Counted from the first letter of the stretch, positions 20,601 to 29,779 are shown. The stretch: DNA of 64,000 nt from Allopusillimonas soli (GCF_004153445.1 NZ_SDQC01000001.1:434001-498000), one strand, 5' to 3'. Numbers and translations: made by a program. Notes: generated by a model not told the origin, from the sequence alone.

Positions 20601-23517
20601 CGACATGGGCGGCGAGCTGGTGGGCGCGGGCACGCCCGAAACGCTGGCGCGCAACCCCGATTCCCATACCGGCCGCGCGCTGGCCGACTACACCAGCAGC
20701 ATTGTCTACGAAGACAAATCGCAACAGGCGCGAAAGCTCGCCGAACCGGCTGTGGCATACGGCGACGACACGGGCAAGCCGCTGCAGAGCATTCTGCGCC
20801 GCCGCCGCGCGGGCAAGAACAGCATCGACATCCTGAATGCCCGCGAACACAATCTCAAGGGCGTCAATGTCAGCATTCCGCGCGACACCTTCACGGTGAT
20901 CACCGGTGTATCGGGATCGGGCAAATCCACACTGGCCTTCGACATTCTGTTCAACGAGGGACAGCGCCGCTACCTGGAGTCGCTCAACGCCTATGCCCGT
21001 GCCATTGTGCAGCCGGCAGGCAAGCCGGACGTGGATGCCATCTATGGCATACCGCCCACGGTGGCCATCGAACAGCGCACCAGCCGCGGCGGACGCAAGT
21101 CCACGGTCGCCACCATGACGGAAATCCACCACTTTCTGCGCCTGTTGTACGTCAAGCTGGGCACGCAGATGTGCCCCACCTGCAATATCGCCGTACAGCC
21201 ACAAACGGCCGACCAGATCGTGGCCCAGATTCTTTCCGAATACCGTGGCCGTCACATCGGCATTCTCGCGCCGCTGGTCACCGCCCGCAAAGGGTATTAC
21301 ACCGATCTGGCCAAATGGGCCGGCGGCAAGGGCTATACGCATCTGCGCGTCGATGGCGCATTCATTCCGGTATCGCCCTGGCCTCGGCTTGACCGCTATC
21401 GCGAGCATACGCTCGAACTGCCTGTTGCCGACCTGCTTGTGGATCCGCGGGAAGAAGCCGCGCTGCGCAACGCCGTACGCACCGCGCTTGAGCATGGCCA
21501 AGGCACGCTGACGCTGCTCGCCGACCTGACCGACGGCGCATCGCCTTCTCTGAACGACAGGCGTGCCGCCGGGCTGGCCCATGTCCCGCAACAGCGCCAA
21601 TTCTCCGTGCGGCGCGCCTGCCCGAGCTGCGGCACCAGCTTTCCCGAGCCCGATCCGCGCATGTTCTCCTACAACTCCAAACACGGCTGGTGCGCAAGCT
21701 GCTTCGGCACCGGCCTGCAACTGGCCGGTTTCGATGCGGAACAGACGGGTGAGGAAATCACCTGGAACGCCTGGTACGAAGGCAGCACCGAACCTTGCCG
21801 CGCCTGCAATGGCGAGCGCCTGAATCCGGTGTCGCGCGCCTTCCGCTGGCGCGACCGATCCATTGCGCAGTTCGCCGCCATGCCCGTGTCCGAAGCGCAA
21901 TCCTTCTTCACCGGGCTCATCAGCCGCGGGCGCGAGGCGGATATAGCGCGTGACATTCTCTCCGAAATACGGGGCAGGCTGAACTTCATGCAGGAAGTGG
22001 GGCTGGGCTATCTGGCCCTGGACCGCGCAGCGCCCACGCTGTCGGGTGGCGAAGCGCAGCGCATACGCCTGGCCGCGCAACTGGGCTCCAACCTGCAGGG
22101 CGTATGCTACGTGCTGGACGAACCCACCATCGGCCTGCATGCGCGCGACAACCAGATATTGCTCAATGCGCTGGCCAGGCTCGAAGGAAACGGCAATACG
22201 CTGGTCGTGGTGGAACACGACGAAGACACCATACGCCGTGCCTCGCACATCATTGACATCGGTCCTGGCGCCGGGGTGCGCGGAGGCATGGTGGTGGCGC
22301 AAGGCACGGCGCAGGAAATCATGGATAATGCCGCATCGGTCACAGGCCGCTATCTGCGCGAGCCCCTGCCACATCCGCTGCGCGCGCGGCGCCCGATCGA
22401 TGCCGGCGTTCCCATGATCACCGTGCACAATGCGCATATGCATAATTTGCGCAATGTACAGGCCAGCGTGCCCATCGGACGGCTCAGCGTCGTCACGGGC
22501 GTATCGGGTTCAGGCAAGTCCACGCTGGCGCGAGAAGTGCTGCTCGATAACCTCGCCCTCGCGGTATCCGCCGGAAGGGCGCCGGCCTGGCGTGGATGCA
22601 CAGGCATCGAAGGCTGGAAGCAGATCGACCGCGTGCTCGAGGTGGACCAGACCCCTATCGGCAAGACGCCGCGATCGTGTCCCGCCACCTATGTCGGATT
22701 CTGGGACGACGTGCGCAAGCTCTTCGCCGGCACCCGCGAGGCGCGGCTGCGGGGATGGGCGGCAGCCCGCTTCTCCTTCAACACCGGCGACGGGCGATGC
22801 CCTGTTTGCGAAGGCCAAGGCATGCGCACACTGGAAATGAGCTTCCTGCCTGACGTGAAAGTGCCTTGCGATGCCTGCAATGGCGAGCGTTTCAGCCGCG
22901 ATACACTGAATGTCGCCTGGCGCGGGAAAAGTGCCGGCGAAGTGCTGAAAATGGAAGTCGATGACGCCGTTTCGTTCTTCTCCGCCCACTCGAAGATACT
23001 GCGCCCGCTGCAGCTGATGCAGGATGTGGGCCTGGGATACTTGACGCTGGGCCAGCCCTCTCCGACGCTGTCGGGTGGCGAAGCGCAGCGCATCAAGCTG
23101 GTCACTGAACTGGCCAAGGCGCGGCTCACCGATGGCGTCATCAAGACCGGCAGGGCCTCGCGCATTCCCCACACGCTGTATGTGCTGGACGAACCCACGG
23201 TAGGCCTGTCCAGCGCCGATGTCGAAAAGCTGATCCATGTGCTGCACCGCCTGGTCGACGCTGGCAACACCGTCGTCGTGATCGAGCATAATCTGGATAT
23301 CATTGCCGAAGCCGACTGGGTGCTGGACCTGGGCCCCGAAGGTGGCACGGGCGGCGGCAGGCTTGTTGCGCAGGGTTCGCCCGAAAGCATCATGGCCAAC
23401 CCTCAATCCCACACCGGCGCGGCGCTCGCACAGTTCATGCGCGGCCATGCCTGCACCGGCCAGGCGGGAAGCCACGCCGCCGCCCCTCTCGGCGAGGATG
23501 ATCATGCCTCAGCCTGA
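17656..23517 (+). CDS. uvrA: Tandem-duplicated excinuclease ABC subunit A
   Basis: Protein of 1953 residues, about twice the usual UvrA (940). UvrA recognises DNA damage as a dimer and loads UvrB. Here two complete copies are fused: four Walker A motifs GVSGSGKS at roughly residues 33, 700, 1084 and 1615, and four LSGGE signatures near 545, 892, 1460 and 1804. Each half has an insertion zinc finger (CAQC...CESC near 291-320; CPSC...CASC in the second half) and a C-terminal CxxC-type finger after FNTGDGRCP. The junction is near residue 1030-1065. The halves are diverged, not recent copies. An intramolecular pseudo-dimer is a reasonable inference. A LexA box precedes it and pabB overlaps its end by 14 bp. 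Confidence 0.94.
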   Translation: MTSQIRIFGARQNNLKNLDVAVNTGELLVITGVSGSGKSSLAFDTLYAEGQRRYVETFSPYARQFLDRMDKPQVERIEGILPAIAIDQVNPVRNSRSTVGTMTELNDHLKLLFARLGRLYCQCCGQPVLRDNAESIRQQLAVRTQAEDPRLVVTFPIVIPANYTEEEVRGFLEQQGYTRIHHEETRLHTPSSRSKGKKGKAAATKPEKLRVLHVIQDRFRFGSAETGRVMEALDTALKQGDGHVAIHVIPDDASHANGGAPLDAAKAPESPPPAEAAGANGLVWRFSSRLHCAQCDIEYATPLPSTFSFNSPLGACESCRGFGRVMGIDYGLVVPDTTKTLRGGALRPWQTASYKECQTEMEQYAPKAGVRLDVPWQDLTDDERRWVIDGAPDWKGGPQAWKHQWYGAQRFFDWLESRAYKMHVRVLLSKYRSYTPCPACGGARLKPDATLWRIGDETAAAGDGSYPRFMPVHATWTRAQLDAMPGLGIHDLMRLPIERVRDYFQQISFGQQMDAALDLLLTEVRTRLKFLCDVGLGYLSLDRQSRTLSGGEVQRINLTTALGTSLVNTLFVLDEPSIGLHPRDMHRVVEVMHRLRANGNTLVVVEHDPQVMIAADRIMDIGPGPGERGGHIVFDGTPEQLRHAETLTGNYLGGRLRVEAPRPMPVASGTPRLLLEGVRANNLKNISVSIPLGRLVCITGVSGSGKSTLVQDVLYPAMLKHQGKPTEAPGPFDRLLGAEQLAGVVMVDQTPIGKTARSNPASYVGAFDPIRKLFANAPTAKERGYTAGTFSFNTGDGRCPTCGGTGFEHVEMQFLSDVYLRCPDCDGKRFRPEILEVRVEHMGRSASIADVLEMTITEALAFFQGLRDVQWALSPLADVGLEYVRLGQPVPTLSGGEAQRLKLAGHLAEAARSGISSARVAKKGSLFLFDEPTTGLHFDDVAKLMRAFRKLLAAGHSLLIIEHNLDVIRAADWLIDLGPEGGDMGGELVGAGTPETLARNPDSHTGRALADYTSSIVYEDKSQQARKLAEPAVAYGDDTGKPLQSILRRRRAGKNSIDILNAREHNLKGVNVSIPRDTFTVITGVSGSGKSTLAFDILFNEGQRRYLESLNAYARAIVQPAGKPDVDAIYGIPPTVAIEQRTSRGGRKSTVATMTEIHHFLRLLYVKLGTQMCPTCNIAVQPQTADQIVAQILSEYRGRHIGILAPLVTARKGYYTDLAKWAGGKGYTHLRVDGAFIPVSPWPRLDRYREHTLELPVADLLVDPREEAALRNAVRTALEHGQGTLTLLADLTDGASPSLNDRRAAGLAHVPQQRQFSVRRACPSCGTSFPEPDPRMFSYNSKHGWCASCFGTGLQLAGFDAEQTGEEITWNAWYEGSTEPCRACNGERLNPVSRAFRWRDRSIAQFAAMPVSEAQSFFTGLISRGREADIARDILSEIRGRLNFMQEVGLGYLALDRAAPTLSGGEAQRIRLAAQLGSNLQGVCYVLDEPTIGLHARDNQILLNALARLEGNGNTLVVVEHDEDTIRRASHIIDIGPGAGVRGGMVVAQGTAQEIMDNAASVTGRYLREPLPHPLRARRPIDAGVPMITVHNAHMHNLRNVQASVPIGRLSVVTGVSGSGKSTLAREVLLDNLALAVSAGRAPAWRGCTGIEGWKQIDRVLEVDQTPIGKTPRSCPATYVGFWDDVRKLFAGTREARLRGWAAARFSFNTGDGRCPVCEGQGMRTLEMSFLPDVKVPCDACNGERFSRDTLNVAWRGKSAGEVLKMEVDDAVSFFSAHSKILRPLQLMQDVGLGYLTLGQPSPTLSGGEAQRIKLVTELAKARLTDGVIKTGRASRIPHTLYVLDEPTVGLSSADVEKLIHVLHRLVDAGNTVVVIEHNLDIIAEADWVLDLGPEGGTGGGRLVAQGSPESIMANPQSHTGAALAQFMRGHACTGQAGSHAAAPLGEDDHASA

Positions 23518-24667
23518 GGTCCTGTGCCGGTTCGAGAACCGGCTCTCGGGCACTGCGCTGGCATTGTCCGGATTGCGCACGCGTATCGAGGCGCGCTCAT
23601 CCGATGAACTGAGCCTGGCCTTTGCGCGCATCGACCAAGCGCGCCAGGAGGGCCACTGGGTTGCGCTGCTGCTCGACTACGAGCTGGGTGACTGGCTTGA
23701 GCCGGCCGCCGCAGGTTCTCCACGCGTGCATCCGCCGGCGAATCATCCGCCGCTGACCGCTTTGGTCTTTGCTCAGGCACACCATGAGGCCGTCTGGCCG
23801 GCCCTCGGCGCACCGCCGGCCCTGACCGCGTCCGCGCGTATCGGCCGCCAACACTACATGGCGCATGTGCAGGCACTGCGCAACGCCATTACGCGCGGTG
23901 AGATCTACCAAGCCAACTACACCTTTCCCATAGATGTAATCAGCGACATGGCGCCCCGCGATCTCTATCGCAGCATCTCCGGCAGGCATCCCACGGCCTT
24001 TGGCGCTTATATTCAAGATGGCGAGCGGCACGTACTGTCGTTTTCACCCGAGCTGTTCTTCAAGCGGCGCGCGGGCACCATCACGGTCAGGCCCATGAAA
24101 GGCACTGCACCGCGCCGGCCCGATCCCGAGGAAGACCAGCGCGAGGGCCGTGCGCTGCTGCAAAGCATTAAAAATCGCGCGGAAAACGTCATGATCGTCG
24201 ATCTGCTGCGCAACGACCTTGGTCGGCTGGCGGTACCCGGCTCCGTCGAGGTGCAGTCCCTATGCGAACTGGAGTGCTATCCGTCGGTGTGGACACTGAC
24301 ATCGACCGTGACGGCGCATGCACCCGCAGCCAGCCTGGAGACGCTGCTTCGCGCACTGTTTCCTTGCGGGTCCATCACCGGCGCCCCCAAGATAGCGGCC
24401 ATGCGCAAGATACGCCTCCACGAGGCATCGCCACGGGGCATCTATTGCGGCAGCCTGGGGTGGCTGGCGCCGAACGGCGACTGCACTTTCAACGTTGCCA
24501 TACGCACCATCGAAATGCACAAGCCTGGCCATGGCGTAATGGGCGTGGGCGGCGGCATTGTCCATGACTCCGATCCTGCGCTGGAATGGGAAGAATGCTT
24601 ATGGAAAGCGCGGATACTGAACACCGCAGCAGCCACGACGGAGGAAAAGTCGATTACCATGGTGTAG
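23504..24667 (+). CDS. pabB: Aminodeoxychorismate synthase component I
   Basis: Chorismate-utilising enzyme making 4-amino-4-deoxychorismate for p-aminobenzoate and folate, 387 residues. Conserved features are GEIYQANYTFP, the PIKGT-equivalent RPMKGTAPR with the nucleophilic Lys typical of PabB rather than anthranilate synthase (which has PIAGT), IVDLLRNDLGR and GSITGAPKIAAM. The ATG at 23504 has GAGG 6 nt upstream and lies inside the uvrA end; another ATG is two codons earlier. No glutamine amidotransferase subunit (pabA) is adjacent. pabC follows after 19 bp. Confidence 0.92.
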   Translation: MPQPEVLCRFENRLSGTALALSGLRTRIEARSSDELSLAFARIDQARQEGHWVALLLDYELGDWLEPAAAGSPRVHPPANHPPLTALVFAQAHHEAVWPALGAPPALTASARIGRQHYMAHVQALRNAITRGEIYQANYTFPIDVISDMAPRDLYRSISGRHPTAFGAYIQDGERHVLSFSPELFFKRRAGTITVRPMKGTAPRRPDPEEDQREGRALLQSIKNRAENVMIVDLLRNDLGRLAVPGSVEVQSLCELECYPSVWTLTSTVTAHAPAASLETLLRALFPCGSITGAPKIAAMRKIRLHEASPRGIYCGSLGWLAPNGDCTFNVAIRTIEMHKPGHGVMGVGGGIVHDSDPALEWEECLWKARILNTAAATTEEKSITMV

Positions 24668-24686
24668 AACAGGCAGGGATGCAGAC

Positions 24687-25391
24687 ATGACTCAGAACCA
24701 GCACAGCGCACCAGACCCGGATATCGACATCGCCCTCATCGAAACCATGCGCGTGGATCCGGGGCCAGCCATTCCGCTGCTTGCCGGCCATCGAAGCCGT
24801 CTGCAGACATCATGCCAGGCATTGGGCTACCCTTGGCCCGGCGAACAACTCTTTGCCGAACTTGGACGCCATGCCGCGGCACTTGATCCGGGCAAATCGC
24901 ATCGCATCCGCTTGCTGCTTGATCGCAGCGGCCGATTCACATTCACTTCCGGTCCACTGACGCCCACGCCCGAACCCGTCCAGATCCGCCTTGCTCCCCA
25001 GATGCTGGAAGCGCCTGTCTTCTGGCTGGCCCATAAAACAACGCATCGTCCGTGGTATGAGCTGGCGCAATCGTGGCTGGCCATGCATCCCGAGGTGTTC
25101 GATCTCGTGTTCTGCAACGAGCGGGAAGAACTCAGCGAAGGTAGCCGCTGCAACGTATATATTCAAGACGACCAGGGAGTCTGGCTGACGCCCCACACCG
25201 ACAGCGGCCTGCTGCCCGGCGTGATGCGCCAGGCCCTGATTGAGCGCGGCGACGTGCGCGAAGCGCGCATCAGCCGCGCCGATTTCCTGCAAGCACCGGC
25301 ATGGCGCGTCTCGAACGCCCTGCGGGGCTGGCTTGACGCACGCCTTCGTCTGGGCGCCATCAAGGCGCCGGGAAACAAAGAGCAGCAATAG
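24687..25391 (+). CDS. pabC: Class IV aminotransferase, probable aminodeoxychorismate lyase
   Basis: PLP enzyme of fold type IV, 234 residues. The PLP-binding Lys is probably in LAHKTTHRPWYE, and the cofactor region EELSEGSRCNVYI and product-side GLLPGVMRQALIERG are typical. Directly following pabB, it most likely cleaves aminodeoxychorismate to p-aminobenzoate and pyruvate. In many bacteria the two are fused as PabBC; here they are separate. Substrate assignment rests on context, since class IV members are similar to one another. Confidence 0.85.
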   Translation: MTQNQHSAPDPDIDIALIETMRVDPGPAIPLLAGHRSRLQTSCQALGYPWPGEQLFAELGRHAAALDPGKSHRIRLLLDRSGRFTFTSGPLTPTPEPVQIRLAPQMLEAPVFWLAHKTTHRPWYELAQSWLAMHPEVFDLVFCNEREELSEGSRCNVYIQDDQGVWLTPHTDSGLLPGVMRQALIERGDVREARISRADFLQAPAWRVSNALRGWLDARLRLGAIKAPGNKEQQ

Positions 25392-25407
25392 GCACCGGCT
25401 CGTCCAG

Positions 25408-26589
25408 CTAGCCGGCGGCCTTAAGCACTTCGCGCGCGATGATCAATTTCTGTACCTCGGTGGCGCCCTCATAGATGCGCAGCGCGCGAATGTCCCGATA
25501 CAAGCGCTCCACCGGCGTGTTGCTGCGCACGCCCTGCCCGCCAAACATCTGCAGCACGCGATCTATGACCCACTGCGCCGATTCGGTCGATGCCATCTTG
25601 GCCATGGCGGTGGGCGCGGTCGACGGCTTTCTCAGCACGTCACGGGTCCAGGCGGCCCGATAGGTCAGCAAGGCGCTTTGATCTATTTCCGTGGCAATGT
25701 CTCCGAACGCAGCCTGGGTCAATTGAAAGTCGGCCAGGGTCTGTCCAAACATCTTGCGCTCACGCGCATGGGCAAGACCCTCGGCCAGCGCACGCCGCGC
25801 AAAACCCAGAGCAGCCGCGGCAACCGAACAGCGAAAGATGTCCAGCGTGCGCATGGCCAGCTTGAAGCCTTGATTCAGCTCTCCGATCATCTGGCTGGCC
25901 GGAATCCGGCAATCGCTGAAACGCAGCGTGGCAAGCGGATGCGGCGACATCACGTCCAACGTTTCCTCGATGTCGAAGCCCGGTGTGCCCGCCTCGATCA
26001 CAAAAGCGCTGATACCCCGGGAGCCTGCTTCGGGATCGGTGCGGACAAACACACAGTAGTAGTCGGCAAGGCCGCCATTCGAGATCCAGGTCTTGCGCCC
26101 ATTCAGAATGTAGTCGTCGCCGTCCCGCACCGCGGCGCAGGAAAGCGCAGCCACGTCCGACCCTGCTTCGGGCTCCGACAAGGCAAATGCGGCAATAGCC
26201 TTGCCGCTGGCGGTCGGGGGCAGGTATTGCCGCTTCTGCGCATCGGTGCCCGCCAAGGTCAGCGCGCCTGAGCCCAGCCCTTGCATGGCGAAGGAAAAAT
26301 CGGCCAGCGCGTGATAACGGCCCAGGGTTTCACGCAATATGCACAACGAACGCGAGTCTATATCCGGCAGTTTGCCGCCCAGGACACCCTGCTCGCCCGC
26401 CGGCACACAATAGCCCAGCCACCCCGCCTCGCCCAGTTCCCCGACCAATTTGCGGCAGGTGGCATTCAGATCGGAAAAATCCATGCCCTCCAGATCCGCC
26501 TGGCTACACCAGACGTCAAGATCGCGCGCCAGACGGCGATGCGCATCGTCGAAGAAAGGCCAGTCCAGCCAGCTCGTGTCGTGATACAT
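25408..26589 (-). CDS. Acyl-CoA dehydrogenase
   Basis: FAD-dependent acyl-CoA dehydrogenase of 393 residues. Motifs: FALSEPEAGSDVAALSC (substrate and FAD region), ILNGRKTWISNGG, and the C-terminal MFGGQGVRSNTPVERLYRDIRALRIYEGATEVQKLIIARE, with the catalytic-type Glu in IYEGATE. Start has AAAGGAGAC upstream. It is a stand-alone gene with AT-rich DNA before it (26590-26680). Chain-length or branched-chain specificity cannot be read. Confidence 0.93.
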   Translation of the reverse strand: MYHDTSWLDWPFFDDAHRRLARDLDVWCSQADLEGMDFSDLNATCRKLVGELGEAGWLGYCVPAGEQGVLGGKLPDIDSRSLCILRETLGRYHALADFSFAMQGLGSGALTLAGTDAQKRQYLPPTASGKAIAAFALSEPEAGSDVAALSCAAVRDGDDYILNGRKTWISNGGLADYYCVFVRTDPEAGSRGISAFVIEAGTPGFDIEETLDVMSPHPLATLRFSDCRIPASQMIGELNQGFKLAMRTLDIFRCSVAAAALGFARRALAEGLAHARERKMFGQTLADFQLTQAAFGDIATEIDQSALLTYRAAWTRDVLRKPSTAPTAMAKMASTESAQWVIDRVLQMFGGQGVRSNTPVERLYRDIRALRIYEGATEVQKLIIAREVLKAAG

Positions 26590-26680
26590 GAATTGTGTCT
26601 CCTTTCCGCTGCTTCAACGATTCTGAACAAAAATAATACTTTAAACCTAAATTATTTTATCCGCAGCCCTTGCGCGGACG

Positions 26681-27595
26681 TCACGCGGAGAATTTTCCAT
26701 GAAGCAGCCACTGCATCGCATCATGCGCCGCGGCCATGCCCATGGAGGCGGTGACCGTGACCAGCGAGCCATAGCCCGCACAGGATAGGCCTTGCAGTAT
26801 CGCCGCCTCGGGCGCGTGGGCAGCCAGCTGACCCGGTTCGTCACGGGGCGTTGGCGTATCGCCGACGGCCTTGAGCGCCGTGCGAGCCTGCAGCCATACA
26901 TCGGGCAATTGCGCGGGCTGGTCGAACCACAGCGCGCGTACCCCCATGCGCGGCACGCGGCGACGCGCCTTGCCGCCACCCTGGCCCCCTCTGGGAAAAC
27001 CATGCCGCCGGCGCAGCGTATTGCGCAGCTTGGCCAGAAGCGCATCGTTCACGGCCTGCGAAAGGTCACCTGCCGTAAGCGCCAGCGGATTCGTCTTTCC
27101 GCCCGCGCCGCCGCACACCACGATGGGCAGCGTGCGCTGCCGCGCTTCCAGTATCATTGCAATCTTTGCCTGGGCTTGGTCCGTGCAATCAATGACGACA
27201 TCAAGCGGTCCCGTAAAAAGCGAGCCGACATTGTCAGGGCTGACGAAATCGTCGACCAGCGTGAGCGCGCACGCTGGGTTGATGCCCCGTATGCGCTGCG
27301 CCATGGCCATGATCTTCGCCTGGCCCAACGTATCGCCAAGCGCATGCAATTGCCGATTGATATTGGATTCGGCGATATGGTCCAGATCCACCAGCACCAG
27401 CCCGCCCACGCCCGACCTTGCCAGCGCCTCCGCACACCATGAGCCCACGCCCCCTATGCCGGCCACCAGCACCCTTGCCTGTCCAAGGCGCGCGGCGCCC
27501 GCCTGCCCAAAGATGCGCTCCACACCGCCAAAGCGGCGCGCCGCATCGATGCTATTGACATGGGGAGGGTTGCTGGAACCGGGCAGGCTGTTCAT
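26681..27595 (-). CDS. tcdA: tRNA threonylcarbamoyladenosine dehydratase (TcdA/CsdL)
   Basis: E1-like ThiF-family ATPase of 304 residues that cyclises t6A37 in tRNA to ct6A. It starts with RRFGGVERIFGQAGAARLGQARVLVAGIGGVGSWCAEALARSGVGGLVLVDLDHIAESNINRQ, a near-standard TcdA N-terminus with the nucleotide-binding GIGGVGS. The middle IDCTDQAQAKIAM and C-terminal GYGSLVTVTASMGMAAA also fit. I chose the ATG at 27595, where family similarity begins; the longer open frame is an artefact. Confidence 0.92.
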   Translation of the reverse strand: MNSLPGSSNPPHVNSIDAARRFGGVERIFGQAGAARLGQARVLVAGIGGVGSWCAEALARSGVGGLVLVDLDHIAESNINRQLHALGDTLGQAKIMAMAQRIRGINPACALTLVDDFVSPDNVGSLFTGPLDVVIDCTDQAQAKIAMILEARQRTLPIVVCGGAGGKTNPLALTAGDLSQAVNDALLAKLRNTLRRRHGFPRGGQGGGKARRRVPRMGVRALWFDQPAQLPDVWLQARTALKAVGDTPTPRDEPGQLAAHAPEAAILQGLSCAGYGSLVTVTASMGMAAAHDAMQWLLHGKFSA

Positions 27596-27861
27596 GGCGT
27601 TGGGGTTGATTTCTGGTTGCGTCAAGCGCTTTATTGTCCCATGCCTTGCGCCGGCCGGCACCGGCGCAAGGCGGTTCATCGCTGCCCCGGCACGCCTGAA
27701 AGGCAGACAAGACCTGCCGCAAGGACGACGCCCGCACCCGAAAAACAACATCGGTCGCGAGGAATCTTCATCCAGGCGCTTGTGTCCGGATACTTGTATC
27801 CTAAAATAGTGCCAGGCCGCGCACTCACGCGGCACCTGAGGCTTCAGAATACAACGCTGAC

Positions 27862-28509
27862 GTGAACACCGCTTATTCCCCCGCTGCCCAATCCCTGCCT
27901 TCCCCAGCCAGTTTCCGGCTGCTGACCGAAGCCGAACGCAAAGCCTCCCTCCAGGCGGCGCTGGCACATTGGAAACCCGATCAGGATGTCTGGGTATACG
28001 GATACGGCTCTCTCATCTGGCGTCCTGAATTCGACTTCACCGAAAAGCGCATCGCCCTGCTGCATGGCTACCATCGCGCCCTGTGCCTGTGGTCGCGTGT
28101 CAACCGGGGCACACCAGACCAGCCTGGGCTGGTCTTCGGCCTGGACGTGGGGGGATCCTGCCGGGGCATGGCCTTCCGGATTCCTGCCGCAAGCGTACCG
28201 GCTGACATGGAGGCCTTGTGGCGGCGCGAGATGCCCAGCGGCGCCTATATCCCGAAATGGATCAATTGCCGCACGGACCAAGGCGCCATCAGCGCGCTGG
28301 CCTTCACCATGAACCGCAACACCGATGCCTATGTGCGCGGCCTGTCCAACGAACATCTGCTTCATATCGTGCGCAACGCACATGGAAGCTACGGGCCCTG
28401 CGTCGAGTATGTGCTCGAGACCGCCGATGCGCTCAAGCGTTCGAATATCCATGACAAACGGCTGCAGGCGCTCGTGGGACAACTGGCGCGGCCCGCACCC
28501 AGCGCCTGA
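27862..28509 (+). CDS. ChaC-family gamma-glutamylcyclotransferase
   Basis: 215-residue ChaC-like protein, which degrades glutathione to 5-oxoproline and Cys-Gly. The signature VYGYGSLIWRPEFDFTEKR is near residue 44, followed by HGYHRALCLWSRVNRGTPDQPGLVFGLD. The start is GTG at 27862 with a weak ribosome site. 266 bp of DNA separates it from the divergent tcdA. A gamma-glutamyltransferase lies 3.3 kb downstream, but the two are not in one operon. Confidence 0.92.
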   Translation: MNTAYSPAAQSLPSPASFRLLTEAERKASLQAALAHWKPDQDVWVYGYGSLIWRPEFDFTEKRIALLHGYHRALCLWSRVNRGTPDQPGLVFGLDVGGSCRGMAFRIPAASVPADMEALWRREMPSGAYIPKWINCRTDQGAISALAFTMNRNTDAYVRGLSNEHLLHIVRNAHGSYGPCVEYVLETADALKRSNIHDKRLQALVGQLARPAPSA

Positions 28510-28599
28510 ACCGCCCCAGCAAGACACTGGGCACCAACGGGCGGGCCGCCCCCGCCATCCAGTACACTATACATTCAGCCCTACAGAAAGCGTCGCATC

Positions 28600-29229
28600 A
28601 TGTCTGTTGCCGATATCCGCCAGAAATATGACAAATTCGAGTTGCTCGAATCCGCCGTGGCCGACACACCGCTGGACCAGTTCGCCCAATGGATGGACGA
28701 AGCCATCAAGGCCGAGGTGCCCGAGCCCACAGCGATGACGCTGGCCACGGCTACACCCGATGGCCAGCCTTCCGCCCGCATTGTCCTGCTCAAGGGCTTC
28801 GACATGCGCGGCTTCGTCTTCTTTACCAACTACACATCCCGCAAGGGCCAGGAACTGGCTGCCAATCCGCATGCCAGTCTGCTGTTCTTCTGGCCGGCGC
28901 TGGAGCGCCAAGTACGCATCGAAGGCGGCATTTCCAAGATAGCGCCCGAAGAGTCGGACGCCTACTTCCGCAGCCGCCCGCTGGGTTCGCGTATCGGCGC
29001 CTGGGTATCGCCCCAAAGCCAGCCCATCACGCGCGACGAGCTTGAATCCCGGCGTGCTGCGCTGACGGAATCGCTGGGCGAAGACCCTGCCCGGCCGGAG
29101 CATTGGGGCGGCTACCGCATCGCACCCGACCGCATCGAATTCTGGCAAGGCAGGCCCTCCCGCCTGCATGACCGGCTTGTGTACGAGCGCGCCGAAACCG
29201 GCTGGATCCTGCGGCGTCTGGCACCCTGA
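28600..29229 (+). CDS. pdxH: Pyridoxamine/pyridoxine 5'-phosphate oxidase
   Basis: FMN enzyme making pyridoxal 5'-phosphate, 209 residues. The full family pattern is present: [73 protein letters not shown] and the C-terminal signature [18 protein letters not shown] flavin reductase gene follows after 25 bp. Confidence 0.97.
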   Translation: MSVADIRQKYDKFELLESAVADTPLDQFAQWMDEAIKAEVPEPTAMTLATATPDGQPSARIVLLKGFDMRGFVFFTNYTSRKGQELAANPHASLLFFWPALERQVRIEGGISKIAPEESDAYFRSRPLGSRIGAWVSPQSQPITRDELESRRAALTESLGEDPARPEHWGGYRIAPDRIEFWQGRPSRLHDRLVYERAETGWILRRLAP

Positions 29230-29254
29230 GCGCCCCCGGAAAGCCGACCACTCG

Positions 29255-29779
29255 ATGCCCGCACAGCCACACAACTTCGATTCGACCTACTTTCGCGCCG
29301 CACTGGGCCGCTTTGCAACGGGTGTCACCGTCATAACATGCGAATCAGCCCATCCAGCCACGCCCGTGGGCCTGACCATCAGCTCATTCAACTCCGTATC
29401 GCTGGATCCGCCCATGGTGTTGTGGTCGCTGACACGCAAAGCGTCGAGCCTCGCGCACTTCCAGCGCGCCGAGCGCTACGTCATACATGTGCTGGCCGCC
29501 AGCCAGCTGCATCTGGCCAGGCAATTCGCCTCCGGGCCGCAGTCCCTGCGTTTCCGCGATCTGCGCCTCAAGCGGGCGCCCGGCGGCACCCTCATGCTGG
29601 ATGATCCTGAATGCGCAGCCTGGTTCGAATGCTACAACCTCACGCGGCATGAGGCTGGCGATCACCTGGTCTTCATCGGCCAAGTCGAACGCTGCGGACG
29701 CAGCTTCAACCAGCCGCTGGTTTACCATGCCGGTGATTTCGACCTGACTCCATCCACCGAGCCGCTGTCCAACAACTGA
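29255..29779 (+). CDS. Flavin reductase-like FMN-binding protein
   Basis: 174-residue member of the DIM6/NtaB flavin reductase family, with FRAALGRFATGVTVITCES at the N-terminus and GLTISSFNSVSLDPPMVLWSL, typical of the FMN-binding split barrel. Such proteins supply reduced flavin to partner monooxygenases or act as small oxidoreductases. The ATG at 29255 begins the conserved domain. It sits between pdxH and an FAD oxidoreductase, all on one strand, but no partner monooxygenase is present. Confidence 0.88.
   Translation: MPAQPHNFDSTYFRAALGRFATGVTVITCESAHPATPVGLTISSFNSVSLDPPMVLWSLTRKASSLAHFQRAERYVIHVLAASQLHLARQFASGPQSLRFRDLRLKRAPGGTLMLDDPECAAWFECYNLTRHEAGDHLVFIGQVERCGRSFNQPLVYHAGDFDLTPSTEPLSNN

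Noticed and set aside
19675-22443. Open frame of more than 900 codons on the minus strand opposite uvrA
   Set aside because: Shadow frame of a confidently assigned gene; composition is His/Gly/Ala-rich without family motifs.
17656-23517. Internal sequence repeats of uvrA as a mobile or repeat element
   Set aside because: The repeated blocks are ATPase motifs of the duplicated UvrA domains, not DNA-level repeats with boundaries.
25395-25415. CCGGCT/AGCCGG hairpin between pabC and the acyl-CoA dehydrogenase gene as a terminator
   Set aside because: Only 6 bp, no T run, and it overlaps the dehydrogenase stop.
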